A stretch of 64,000 bases of DNA from Saposhnikovia divaricata (lineage: Eukaryota > Streptophyta > Magnoliopsida > Apiales > Apiaceae), in assembly GCA_036435485.1 (NCBI GenBank), contig CM071600.1, positions 53,441,546 to 53,505,545 of the forward strand, written 5' to 3'. Below the pieces are notes generated by a model. The model had not been told where the DNA came from. It was given only the letters and a program-made list of their open reading frames with translations, and did not search any database. The translations under genes and the position numbers were made by a program. Shown here in pieces: positions 23,401-33,974 of this stretch. How positions within the stretch are numbered: position 1 is the stretch's first letter; each line of letters begins with the position of its first letter.

Positions 23401-24463
23401 CATCCTAAGGGTAGTGCATGAAGGAATTTGTGGCAATCACTCGGGGGGTGTTTCGTTGGCAATGAAGGTGTTAAGACAAGGCTATTATTGGCCTACTATG
23501 AAGAAGGATGCCTATGAGTTTGTCAAGGCATGTGATAAATGTCAGAGGTTTGCCAACTATTCAACGATTCCAGTAACTACCTTGACTTCTATAATGAGTC
23601 TGTGGCCGTTCGCTGTGTGGGGGATTGATCTCATTGGAGAACTCCCCAAGGCAAAGGGGGGTGTCAAGTATGCTGTGGTTGCTGTTGATTATTTCACCAA
23701 GTGGGCGGAAGCAATGCCATTGGCAACAATCACAGCGAAGAAGATTAAGGATTTTGTGTATAACTCCATTGTGTGCAGGTTCGGGATTCCCTACAAACTT
23801 ATTTCGGATAATGGAAAACAGTTTGATAGCAAGGAATTGCGAAAATTATGTGAGGACTTGGGAATCAAGAAAGAGTTTGCAGCTGTGTATCATCCGCAGA
23901 GTAATGGGCAAACTGAAGCTATCAACAAGATAATCAAGCACACCTTGAAGACTAAACTAGAAGAAAGCAAAGGGAATTGGCCCGAGGAACTTCCTATGGT
24001 CTTATGGTCATACAACACAACTCCAAGAACCACAACTGGAGAATCTCCTTTCATGTTGTCTTATGGATGTGAGGCAATGGTGCCGGTGGAAATTGGAGCA
24101 GGATCATTCCGAAGGGATTTCTATGATGAAGAATCGAATATGATAAATCAAAGGCTAAATCTTGATTTCCTAGAAGAGATGAGGGCAAATTCGCAGTTGA
24201 GGTTGGCAACTTATCAGCAGAGAGCTGCAAGGTACTATAACAAGAAGGTGAAGACTCAACCTTTCAAGGTGGGTGATCTAGTTCTGCGAAAAGTCATGCC
24301 GAATACAAGGGTAGCAGCACATGGAGTCTTTGGTCCCAACTGGGAAGGACCTTACAAGATCAAGTCTATCATCTGGGAAGGAACTTAACATCTAGAAGAC
24401 TTGGATGGCAACACAATCCCAAGAGCATGGAATGCAGAGCATTTGAGAAAATACTATCAGTAG
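20400..24463 (+). pseudogene. Tat pol: protease, RT, RNase H, second RNase H, integrase
   Basis: In the same frame as the end of gag. Protease active-site motif VDNGSSVNILYYS is at about 20,423. RT follows (WRTCVDFTDLNKACPKDSFP, IGMPFGLINAGATYQR, catalytic YVDDMLVKS near 21,874), then RNase H (VSKRLLDAETRYTSMEKLVY). A second, archaeal-type RNase H follows (WWKLQVDGAVNNRGAGVGII, NNDAEYEALINGLKMAL, SDSKLVVGQVKGGF). Integrase has the HHCC zinc part (HEGICGNHSGG, CDKCQRF) and the D-D-E core (WGIDLIGELPKAKGG, ISDNGKQFDS, YHPQSNGQTEAINK). Two nonsense codons break it: TGA at 20660-20662 (best explained as CGA to TGA) and TAA at 24386-24388. The frame would otherwise run to TAG at 24461-24463. The second RNase H is diagnostic for Tat. 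All catalytic motifs remain, so the decay looks recent. Confidence 0.95.
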
Positions 24464-25121
24464 GGTGCGGCTTTGGCCCCCTATTTTTGAAGGCTTAGAT
24501 ATAAGTTAGACTAGTATCAATAATTGTTCTCCTAGTCTAGGGGGGTAGTACATATACGCCTTCCTTAGTTCTAGTCAAGATTTGCTATTTTTATTCCACG
24601 TTTTTTGAAGCTTATTCTCCTTAGCTCGGGGGGTAATACATGTATACCTTCCCCTATTCTGTTGAGACTTGAATTTAATAAAGAATTCATTTGAAGATTA
24701 ATGAAGTATATCAAGACATTTTTAGCTATTTTTTGAAGATTGAAGTACAAGAGGCTGCACCCTATGTCTTAGGGCGCGCCCTGTGAAGTCCTTCAAATTT
24801 TGACAAGTTAAAGAAATTCTGAAAAGGGCAATGCCTTAGGGCGCGCCCTGAGTAAAATTTTTTTTGAAGGAATTTTATCACAGTAAAACAATCAAGTTGA
24901 AGATATTTTATCTTAAATATAAAGGTTACGCCCTCGTTCAGGGCGCGCCCTGTCTGGAAGAACTTGACAAGAAAATAAACAACATGAAAATAAGTAATAA
25001 GCATAGAAAAGTTCAAAAGGCATTTTTTTAAAAAAGTTAAGGATTACAATTTGCAGGGTTTTACAAAGGACCCGCGCCTTAAAAGTTAAAGTATTTACGG
25101 ACAAGTTTGAAGATGAAAACC
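24464..25121. other. Spacer between pol and antisense gene
   Basis: No gene. Contains two GGGGGGTA(A/G)TACAT phrases (24,540 and 24,629) and three exact GGGCGCGCCC motifs (24772, 24839, 24941). Convergent transcripts of pol and the antisense gene would end here. Confidence 0.6.
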
Positions 25122-27675
25122 CTAAACCGCGCCCTTAGAGGGTGAAGAAGGAACAACTTTGGGAGGTGAAGGAGGCGCGTCCTGAGCATCATCAGGACGA
25201 ACAGTGGTGAGAGGAGATACGTCCGCAGGAGGTGAGTTCTGGGTAGGGATAGCTGCTGGAGGAGACGTTTGAACATTCTCAGTCGAGGGCGCGCCCTCGG
25301 AGGGATCCTCTAATCCTAGTTAAACTCTTTTTGCCTTGATGGCAGCAGCTTCGTCAACCTTGAACTTTGCCACATCCTCAGCAGCAGCGGGACCAAACTT
25401 CTCCCAGTTGTAGTCAGGATCGTTGGTTAGAAAGCCAGTAAGATAGAAGTTGAATCCTTTCTCGAAGTTTTCATCCTCAATGGCTTCCCTTTGCTCCTTC
25501 AATTTAGCCTTTTCAATCTCCAGAGCATTCTGTTGAGCTTGGAAATCCTCCCTTTCTTTCTTCAACCTTTAGACTTGATCACAAAGATATTTGCCATAGT
25601 CAATGGATTTTTGAAGATCCACTTGAAGGGTAGCAATAGTGGCATCTTTGGCATCACATTCCTTCTTCCATTTGTTATCAGTGTCGATAACCATCTTTGA
25701 GTACTTTCTGTTTTCGGCCTCAAGCCTGTTAATGTGGAGTTTTTCCTTGTGGACTCTTTGGGCGCGCCCTAGAGATTGAATTAATAGTTGGGCAGATGCT
25801 CGAATCATGGACTCAGATTCTTCGTCAGCATTCATGTTTTGCCATAAGTTGACTTCATCTTCTCCAACAAGTGGAGCCGCAGCTGGGCCAATCAGAGTCT
25901 CAACATACGAGGGCTCGCCCTCGGTTCTTGGTTTTTTGCCCCTTTCATTGATGGGTTCTTGAGTATCGGCATTCCTCTTCAGGGACTCTGAGGACGGAGT
26001 GACTATGTCACTGGAATCCTTTCTTGACACAGGGCGTGCCCTGGAGTCAGAAGTACCCGCTTGGTCAATTTTCTTTTCTTTGTCATTTTTCTTCTTGGCA
26101 GCTCCAAATTCACGAGGAATCCTAGGAGCCATACATGTACAAGACAAAAAAAAGAAGAAAGATTAGGTCGCGCCCTGGGTAAAGAAGGCATTAGACAAGT
26201 TATACTAAAAAAATTTTATGGCAAGTAATGAAGAAAGACGGTTAGGGCGCGCCCTATGCTACAACTTGTGTACCTTCACCGGAGTCAGAATTTTCATTTT
26301 CACTATTGCTAGAAGGGAATGTGGGAACGGGGATTCCCTTCCTAAACCTTTTAAACTTGCAAATGTGTCCAACTCTATCAGACAAAATTCCTACTCTCTT
26401 TAAATTTTCTTCTGTGATTAAAGATTGAAGGTTGAATTTTTCTGAGGCAACTTTTAGAACGGTTTTTGCCCGAATTGAGGCCGCGCCCTCAAGCGTTTTC
26501 TGTGTTCTTTTATCTGTTGAAATTCGAAGGAGTCAATATTGGAAATTAAAAAGATAAGAAAGGTACAGGGCGCGCCCTCACTTACAAGGATTTGTGTTGA
26601 ATTGTACACGAACTCGAGGAACATCCCAGACATAGAAGAAAGGTTCTTTCCAAAACTTGAGATGGCTGATTCTTCCTTCGGAAAAACCTTTGTTGTTGTG
26701 AGGCTTATTGATTACGAGGTAGTAATAACCAATGCTGGATTGTCGAATGCTGAAGAAATAGCTAACCTCATGCATAGAGGGAACTCCTAATTCGAGGTCA
26801 TGGTAAAGAATAAATAAAGCCAACACAAATTTGTAGCTGTTGGGGGAGAGTTGGATGGGTGCTATGTCATACCACCTCAATATTTGTTGGAGGTAGGGAT
26901 GTAAGGGCGCGCCCACACCAAGAGCTACAAGCTTTGGAGTTAAGACCATCCTTGGAATTTTGAAATTTTTACCATAATTGAAGATGTGAGGGCGGTGATG
27001 AGCATATGGGATGGTCCAGATTCCTTCTTGACCATAATATTGCATAGCCCATCCTACTTCATCATTCGTAGCGATAGAAGACATATTCACACAAGCTAAT
27101 TTGCCTCGTTTCTTTCTTAGATGATTTTTCTCCTTTTCAGACATGCCATCGTATCTACCCCAGTCGATATCGATTTCTTCATTAAGGACTTCCCAATGTT
27201 TAAACGGGACAGGAGAAGGTAATGGAGATGTAGGTTCGGAGTCAGCTATAGGCGAAATAGAAGAAGCTGAGGGCGCGCCCTCAGAGGAGTAAGTGTCAGA
27301 AGAGTGTGTGTCATTGGAGGAATTGAAGTCTGGAGTATAATCATTATCAGAGGGATCTGTATACAAAGGGTTTGGAGTTTTTTCGGGTATTGGTTTTGAA
27401 GTTTCTGTTTTGTTCTTCAAACGGCTGCTAAGGGGGACATTATCTAAAGAGTCTTCACTGGAAAAACTCATTCTGTCTTCGTTAAAATCTTCGATAAGGC
27501 GCGCCTTGTCTTTTGAAGAAATGAATGAGAAAAATGGCCTGTAGTGATTTGGAGGAAGTGGAGCTGGCAAGGGAGAGTGTATCCCGTTGCTTCTATTGAA
27601 GTCCTTAAAAGGATGAAATGGCGAAGGCGCGCCCTCCAGCTGCAAAATAAAAATAAAATTTGAGGGCGCGCCCAT
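25122..27675 (-). pseudogene. Antisense Tat-element gene, copy 2 (Transposase_28-like plus coiled coil)
   Basis: Three coding exons on the minus strand: to 26586, 26513-26274 and 26132-25122. Intron 1 is 72 bp (T|GTAAGTGAG ... TTTCAACAG|ATA) and preserves frame. Intron 2 has donor G|GTACAC but a degraded acceptor (ACAT before GTATGG, where copy 1 has GCAG). Start is either ATG 27675 or, more like the other copies, ATG 27471 (MSFSSEDS) after an acceptor TTTTGCAG near 27,640. The PF04195-like core reads VALGVGAPLHPYLQQILRWY and APIQLSPNSYKFVLALFILY. Exon 3 is a charged coiled coil ending in a Pro/Ser-rich tail. In-frame stops at 25569-25571 and 25320-25322 break exon 3; true end TAG at 25122-25124. 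Many GGCGCGCC sites encode EGAPS, GRAQ or KARL. Function unknown. Confidence 0.82.
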
Positions 27676-28208
27676 GAAAGAAATTTGCAGGGAAAATCTT
27701 TAATAATTTGCCAGAAAAGTCGATTGTCCCTAAGAAATTCCTAGGTTGCTAAAGGGCATTTTAACAGAAGATCATCCTAAACCTAGGGCGCGCCTTGGGA
27801 ATTAAAGTGCACCCGGAAAAGGAGTTAGCAAAAGAAAATTATTTACAAAATCTAGGGCGCGTCTAGGGAGTTAAGGGGACTAAGCTAGTGCACAGGAACA
27901 TGCTTTGCGGTAAATACAAAGACAATTAAAGATCAAACGTGCATACATACACATATATATACATGTCAAAAATGAAGAACACGAGAAAAGTGAACAGTCA
28001 CTTTACTGAATCAAACGATTTACACGGTTAAAATGCGAATTAGAGGTAGGGGAATGTACCTTGGAAGTTCTGGAAGATGATTTGCTGAAGAAACTCGCAA
28101 AAACACGATGAAATTAGCCGGATTGTTGCTCGGAAAAAGAAAATCGCCGGAGTGATATGTGGTTTGAGGACAGAGAAAGTAGAAAGGGTAAAGTGAGAGA
28201 GGGGAAGG

Positions 28209-28216
28209 TATTTATA
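28209..28216 (-). promoter_or_regulatory. TATA box of antisense gene, copy 2
   Basis: Minus strand CACCTATAAATACC, upstream of the antisense gene. A plausible 5' exon would end at AAG|GTACAT near 28,060, with an intron to the 27,640 acceptor. Confidence 0.6.
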
Positions 28217-28229
28217 GGTGAGATAAAGG

Positions 28230-28660
28230 ATAGTGGATGACAGCTGGCCGAACCGGGATCGGTTAGAATTCTAAGGTCGCAAGTTTGATGGGGAAGGAAA
28301 CGTCGATTGTCAAGTTTGATGGGAGTCAAGTTTGATGGGAGTGGGGAGAGGTTTTTTATGGTTATGGATGAGAAAGTTTCGATTCATATGTCGGAGGATG
28401 CTATATTGGTTTTGGAATTGGAGGGGCAGAAACAATGATTTGGTTTTCGTTGCGGTGTTCGTTGCTATATGTAAGATCAGGTTTGCATTATGGATCATAG
28501 TTGGGATATTGTTCATCGTTGTGTTAGCGGTTTTAGGAGTTCAGATGAAAGGTCGTTACGGAGGCACGGGGTACGAATGGCTACTTTGTGAAAAAGAAAA
28601 TAGATGTTGCTTGTATTCAATTAGAGGTAAGTCCTGTGTATATCATGCCACGGGCTAAGG
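28230..28660 (+). other. Unrecognised, possibly exonic fragment
   Basis: Unrelated to the retroelement or copy B. A short direct repeat GTCAAGTTTGATGGGAGT is at 28,308-28,340. One + frame (to about 28,437) reads FDGSGERFFMVMDEKVSIHM then stops. Another frame from 28,332 to 28,658 holds a hydrophobic stretch (LVFVAVFVAICKIRFALW, IIVGILFIVVLAVLG) and a donor-like AG|GTAAGT at 28,625. It may be a gene fragment with a frameshift or chance. No family recognised. Confidence 0.35.
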
Positions 28661-28689
28661 TATTGTCCAAAACATCATTCATTTTTAAT

Positions 28690-28805
28690 GCACTATGCAC
28701 TAAGCCGGGGGTCTGCACGGAAACAGCCTCCCTACTTTCAGGTAGGGGCAGAGTCTGCGGACAATCTACCCTCTCCAGATCCTGTTCTAAACGGGATATA
28801 CCGGA
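28690..28805 (+). mobile_element. SINE 3' fragment
   Basis: CGGAAACAGCCTCCCTACTT, AGGTAGGGGCAGAGTCTGCG and ATCTACCCTCTCCAGA match the 3' body of the SINE at 423-710. The tRNA-like head is missing, so it is 5'-truncated or has diverged. Confidence 0.75.
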
Positions 28806-29316
28806 TATATTTGGTTTGATTTGGTTTATACAAATTTAGAAAGGAGATAAAAAGGGCTCGTTGAAAATAGAGGGAAATGTGTACTCTATCTTCCCACGAA
28901 CCCATCCAATAATTTGATTGCAATTGCAAAATTGTTTTGCTCTTTGGAGGGAAAAAAACGCTGCTGACGCGTACGTATAGGATGCGTTACTAGCATGACC
29001 ATTTTCTTCTTTTACTTCATAAATAAAATATTATGGAATTTTAATCTATTCGAGTGCCAAAGTTGTGCAATGGAATTATATGGTTTAGATATTGTAAATT
29101 TTAAGATTTAATAAGTAAATTTGGTTTTTGTATTCTTTGATCACCTTTCCTTTTTGATTTAAGAAACATATAATGTCGAATTGGTAAAAATATTTTTTTT
29201 ATACCTTATTAACGTGGTTATTTTAATTACGTTCATGATATGAGCAAGATTATAAATGACAATATTTTCGTACCTCATCATCTCTTCATCAATTTCAAAT
29301 TTCAATTCTTTTTACT

Positions 29317-29673
29317 ATGGTTAAAATTCAATATATATCGTTGGTTTTACTTCATCTTTTTCTATTCATTTGGGTGCAGCCAACATGTGTAAGTATGCAT
29401 GATAATAACAAAAGCATATACTGCGTAAACATTTTTTTTTTTAATCTTAAATTTGGATATGATTGTACATAATCATCTTTTATATACCAGGTGAAGGCGG
29501 AGACAAATGGTAAATTAAGTACTGTACAAAGCCATGGTGAGATAAAAGATGGAGGTACGGCATTCTGCTATCAATCTGAATGCCAAGGATTAGAATGTTG
29601 GTGTTGTTCACGAAATCATGATTGTTTTCCGGTTGAGCAGGATTGTACACATAATTGTGTGTATGAAATTTAG
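29317..29673 (+). CDS. Small secreted cysteine-rich peptide (ESF1/MEG-like), copy B
   Basis: Exons 29317-29388 and 29491-29673, 102-bp intron. The 84-residue product is identical to that of the copy at 12,205, including signal peptide and the eight-cysteine core with the CWCC block. A TATA candidate lies at 29,251-29,258. Upstream sequence is also nearly identical for at least 480 bp, so both copies should share regulation unless the neighbouring retroelement or copy-specific insertions alter it. Family assignment is inferred from cysteine spacing and gene structure. Confidence 0.82.
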
Positions 29674-29861
29674 TTGTTTCCTAAATTTCCACTAAATAAA
29701 TTTCTTCTATTGACTTAATATATTAAAAATAGTCATTTGTTAATAGAGATATTTTCGTAAATAATTTTTTTAATTTATCTGGATTCAATCACGACAAAAA
29801 AAATTCCAACAAATTATCTGATTGTTTTACAAATATAAATTCACATATTTTATTTGTATAA

Positions 29862-30060
29862 TTGAGGTGTTTGGGGAAACTTATTTTCAGAATAAGTAAC
29901 TTATTTTAAGACAAAATTAGAGATTCCTAACTTTTTTTTGCAACTCATAGAATCTCAAACATACATTAAAAACTTGTATAAAAAAATTTATCAAAATATG
30001 AAATTTTTACCCGAAAATAAGTCGATAAGGACTTATTTTAAATTTTGACAAACATGCTCT
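29862..30060. mobile_element. Copy B-specific MITE-like insertion
   Basis: Replaces about 25 bp of copy A sequence. Ends GAGGTGTTTGGGGAAACTTA and, from the other strand, GAGCATGTTTGTCAAAATTT are weak inverted repeats rich in ACTTATTTT/AAAATAAGT. Borders are approximate; no clean target duplication. Confidence 0.5.
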
Positions 30061-30095
30061 AATTTATCATTCTCTTAAGTAGAAATCGGTGATTA

Positions 30096-30647
30096 AAAAT
30101 GTCACAGTCAAGAAAGACCTTACCACGCCTCTCTCCATCTCTCTATTTTTTTAAAACCCTAGCCTCCATCATAGAGTTTTGAGGGGGCTTTCATCGGTCT
30201 TCACCGGTGGAAAGCCCCAATCCCTTTTCGTCTTCTTGTTTCATATCTTGTTTGTTCAATAATTTCCCAATTTATTTGGGTTTTAATAAGTTCCCAATTT
30301 ATTTTGGTTTTGTTAGTCTCTCCTTGTGAGAGTTTGAGTTTCTGTTTTGATTGGGTTTTGGCATGTTCCATGGCCGAGGTTATAGATCGGCAAGATTTTC
30401 ATGGTTTTGATTCAGGGATGAATGTTATTATGGGATCGCATCTATGGTCGTTTACACAGAACAGTTCGATGGAAAAAACTACTTGTATATACTTTCAATC
30501 ATCTTCAAATCGTTTGGTTGCCTCTAGGAAGGATTCAACAACGATCTACTTAAGCGTCTGTGCCGATTGTATTTGTAGATGCCGTATGGCTTTTGATTAA
30601 TGAATTGATTCCTTTTTGTTCAAAAATAAAATAAAATGTCACAATCA
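30096..30647 (+). mobile_element. Copy B-specific retroposed segment (522 bp)
   Basis: Absent from copy A. Flanked by AAAATGTCACAGTCA (30096-30110) and AAAATGTCACAATCA (30633-30647), a 15-bp duplication with one mismatch. It ends in an A-rich tail (CAAAAATAAAAT). These are marks of LINE-type retroposition. The insert has an ACCCTAGCC-type leader and an open frame of about 98 codons (30304-30600) with no recognised domain. It could be a SINE, a truncated LINE or a retropseudogene. Confidence 0.7.
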
Positions 30648-31069
30648 TTTTTTTATTACAAATGAATCACAACAATGATACAAATTTATAAAGAAGAAAG
30701 AATAATCAAATCTGTGATCTACGATCTCAACCTTTACCATTAGTGTAGGACCTAATCGGTAATCTATCACATTCGTGTATCACTTGTCATATTAATATAT
30801 AAAAATTGAATAGATTTTTAACATTTGAGCTGTCAATAATGTTGTTTTAAATTTAGAGTTGTACTAGTACGATTTTGCGTGATAAGATAATTCAAGTGGT
30901 TAAAGCATATTTTATGTTGTTATATGTCGTGGGATTGATTCTCGCTCATTTCAAAATTTATTGGGAATAGATACTCATTATAAGGCAATAGATACTTATT
31001 ATAAGGCATATAAGCCTAATTATTTAAAAAAAAAAAACCAAAGTTCTTATAAAAGAAAATATGATAGTA

Positions 31070-31318
31070 CTCCCTCCGTCCTTTATGATTCCTAACATTT
31101 GAAATAGGATGTTCGGCACGCATTTAAAGATGTATTTTAATGATACTTACACAATTTTTTTAAATTTTTTTTTTTCTTGTATAAAAATTTAATGTTTAGA
31201 TTTTTATACAAAAAAAGACAATTTTAAAAATAAGTATAGAACTATTCTTAAAATACATCTTAAAATGCGTGCTAGAAAGTAAGAAAAAAGTGTTAAGAAT
31301 TCATTGGGACGGAGGGTG
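31070..31318. mobile_element. Stowaway-type MITE, copy B
   Basis: Same insertion as at 13,230: CTCCCTCCGTCC ... GGGACGGAGGGTG with TA borders. It was present before the duplication. Confidence 0.92.
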
Positions 31319-31411
31319 TATAAGACATGTAAAAAATATTTAATTTAAAGGCAAACTAATTTTGGTAATAACTAAGAAATTTATAATTTGCAAGCGAACA
31401 AGTAACAACTA

Positions 31412-31910
31412 GGGTGTAAACGAGTCAAATTGTTCGTGAGTTACTTGGGATCGGCTCGTAAAATATTCTAATTCGACTCGAAAATAATCGAGCCAAGCTC
31501 GAACTCGAGCTATTCGAATACTCTACCGAGCCGAGCTCGAGCTTCAAATTACTCGACTCGTAAGGTTCGTGAGCCTTTATTATTTTTAATATTTATATTA
31601 TATATATATATATATATATATTAATATTTAATATTAATATTTAATTTATATATTTAAACGATCGAGCTCGAACCGAACTCTAGTCAAACTCAAATCAAAC
31701 CGATCGTATTCGAGTTTTTGTCAATTTGATGAAATTAATTTGAGCATTCGAATCGAGTTCGAACATATCAAATTTTCTACGAACCTAGCTTCAAGGTTGA
31801 AATGAAAGGCTCGATCGAACTTAAATCTGCTCAAACTCAAACTTTTTAATCGAGCTCAAATTCAAGCCTAACAATATTCGACTCGGCTCAGCTCCACACC
31901 ATTACACCCC
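31412..31910. mobile_element. hAT-like GAGCTCG-rich element, copy B
   Basis: Partner of 13,572-14,091, flanked by TAACAACTA at 31403-31411 and 31911-31919. Slightly shorter owing to small deletions in the GAGCTCG-rich interior. Confidence 0.8.
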
Positions 31911-32669
31911 TAACAACTAATGCTTCATGTGACTATAAGTAAAGAGTTGTCAACACTAATAATATACTCATATAAAATATTATTATTAATTTACATCAAA
32001 ATCACCAATTTAATTTGTAAGATTATTGGGTCAGATTTTATTTTGTCTATAAATGTGTAACATTATATGAACAATCACGACACATGTATACAAAAAGAGA
32101 AAGGATCAAGTATAAATACAATTTTTTTTTGTAAAAAAAAAACGATTTTCATTCAATAAAGCAGAATATAGACGGGACAAATCCCCGATTGCCGATAACA
32201 ACTGTTATTATCCCAGTATTTAGAAGCCCCAATTGAATAAACTGAGATTAGATGAACAGCACGCCAGCTATCTGTATGCCGGATACCAGCTATAGACAAC
32301 TATCTACATGCTCGATACTAGCTATAGATATGCCGAAAGTGGAAACCCCCAAAGGATGAACAATCTTTGGTTGTTAAAGGTGAGCTCTTGTAATAATCTC
32401 CACCGCTGGCCCCATCTTCTATGTAGGCTTTCCAGATCCCAAAAACATTAACAAAATTATTTTCAATAGATCCAACATCAGAGAAACCTAAACATAATTT
32501 TTTTTTTTGCCAAAAGAAACCCAAACATAATTAATTAAGAGCATAACAAAAACAATTCAAAAGGAGAGACAAAACACACAATTCAAAAGGAGAGACACAC
32601 AAACACCTAAAAGATTGAATTTTATTGAAAGAAATTCAACGAAACGAAAGAAAACTAAAGTTTTGTAAG

Positions 32670-32670
<1 letters not shown>

Positions 32671-32759
<89 letters not shown>
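32671..32759. repeat. (TA)n microsatellite, copy B length
   Basis: About 89 bp of TA; 38 bp longer than in copy A. A 250-300 bp block present just before it in copy A (about 15,045-15,360) is missing here, so GAAAACTAAAG runs nearly straight into the repeat. Confidence 0.93.
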
Positions 32760-32763
<4 letters not shown>

Positions 32764-33215
32764 ATTTGCGGCAACATATATCTATATTCTTTATTAATGT
32801 GGAAAACCATATTTTAGTGATACATAGTACCAAACTACCAAAATACCAAATTTGGTTATCACTAAATTGGGGTTCGATTCCTTACAACTACATAATTATA
32901 CAAGATTTATTTACTTTAATTTTTTTTAGTTTCACCTCGTGTTCGATTCCTTACAATTACATAATTATAAAGATTTATTTATTTTAGTTTTTTTAGCTTT
33001 ATCTCGGATTCGATTCTCTATAACTACATAAATAAATAGTATTTATCAATTTATTAATATTTTAATCTCGGCTCGTGTTCAATCTGTGCCCGTGCTTGGT
33101 ACGTGTTATCAGCTAGTACAAGACAAAATATTCAACAAATTAAGTAAGTTGCTCGGAAATGAGTACTGGAAACGGCTTGTCAAATTTATTGGATCATCAC
33201 AAGGGGAGGTTCCAG

Positions 33216-33974
33216 TAGGGTGAGCAAAAAATCGAAATCGAACTGAAACCGGTCAAAATCGAACCGAAAAAACCGAAACCGAAACGACGTTTGCGGTTTT
33301 TGATTTTTAAAAATCGAGACTTTCGGTTCCGGTTCCAATTCCGGTTATTGTTTAAAACCGAACCGAAAAAATCGAAACCGAACCGATTTTTTATATAAAT
33401 AAATTTTTTTTTTATATTTTTATAGATATTTAAAATTATATAAGCACATTCACATATATATTGTAAAGTAAAGAAGCAATGAAATAAAAAATAATTGGGG
33501 CCTAAGATTTGTTGTTGTGTTGGGCCTGAAGAAGACAATCTAAGTCCAAATAGCAAATATCAATGGAGTCTGTGTCGTTTCTTTTCCTTAATCTCACAGT
33601 CTCATGTGCAAGTTCATGGTCATATTCTTGTTTTAATGGCAATTTTTTATTAGTTGTAAAGTGATAGTCTGCTGCTTTATCACTATATATAGATAAGGGT
33701 TGAGTTTAGCATTGCAAAACAATTTTAGAGGTTCTAATTGTAGGCATTATTTTTCTTATTTTTTAATTAATTTGTAATACTTTCTTATTTTTATTTTATT
33801 CGGTTTTAAAACCAAAATCGAACCGATAAAAACCGAACCGGGGTTTTAAAACCGAAATCGAAACCAATGGTTCAGTTGCGGTTCCGATTTTCGATTTTTA
33901 AAACCAAGGACTTTCGATTTCGGTTCTGGTTTTACCCAAAAACCGAGCCGAATCGGGTTTTTTGCTCTCCCCTA
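33216..33974. mobile_element. hAT-like AACCGAAACCG-rich element, copy B
   Basis: Partner of 15,877-16,601. Flanked by perfect GGTTCCAG at 33208-33215 and 33975-33982; TAGGGTGAGC ... GCTCTCCCCTA ends. Confidence 0.88.

Larger units (their letters stand above)
17211..27795. repeat. Dispersed palindrome GGGCGCGCCC (19 cores in this element)
   Basis: Exact GGCGCGCC cores, with start of the 10-mer or core: 17211, 17437, 18584, 19054, 20111, 20925, 24772, 24839, 24941, 25287, 25760, 26245, 26568, 26905, 27271, 27498, 27626, 27664, 27786. Two more lie in the solo LTR (53960, 54141). Roughly 15 one- or two-mismatch variants also occur (17511, 18614, 21113, 25912, 26033, 26167, 26483, 27856). Most are followed by T, giving AGGGCGCGCCCT. 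They occur in LTR, gag, pol, spacer and antisense gene. None was seen in the rest of the window. Counts are by eye. Confidence 0.93.
17067..28260 (+). mobile_element. Tat-type Ty3/gypsy retrotransposon, 3' LTR lost (copy 2)
   Basis: Order on the + strand: 5' LTR 17067-18060, primer-binding site, gag, protease, RT, RNase H, a second RNase H, integrase, spacer, then a minus-strand spliced gene. Dual RNase H plus an antisense gene downstream of integrase places it in the Tat lineage. The expected polypurine tract and 3' LTR after about 28.2 kb are absent; the sequence passes into an unrelated fragment and a SINE piece, then copy B. The right boundary is approximate. The coding regions carry several stops and frameshifts, so the element is dead. 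Its most unusual trait is many copies of GGGCGCGCCC. Confidence 0.9.

Noticed and set aside
32625..32987. 120-codon frame across the 32.7 kb (TA)n run
   Set aside because: Same artefact; length changes between copies A and B with the repeat.
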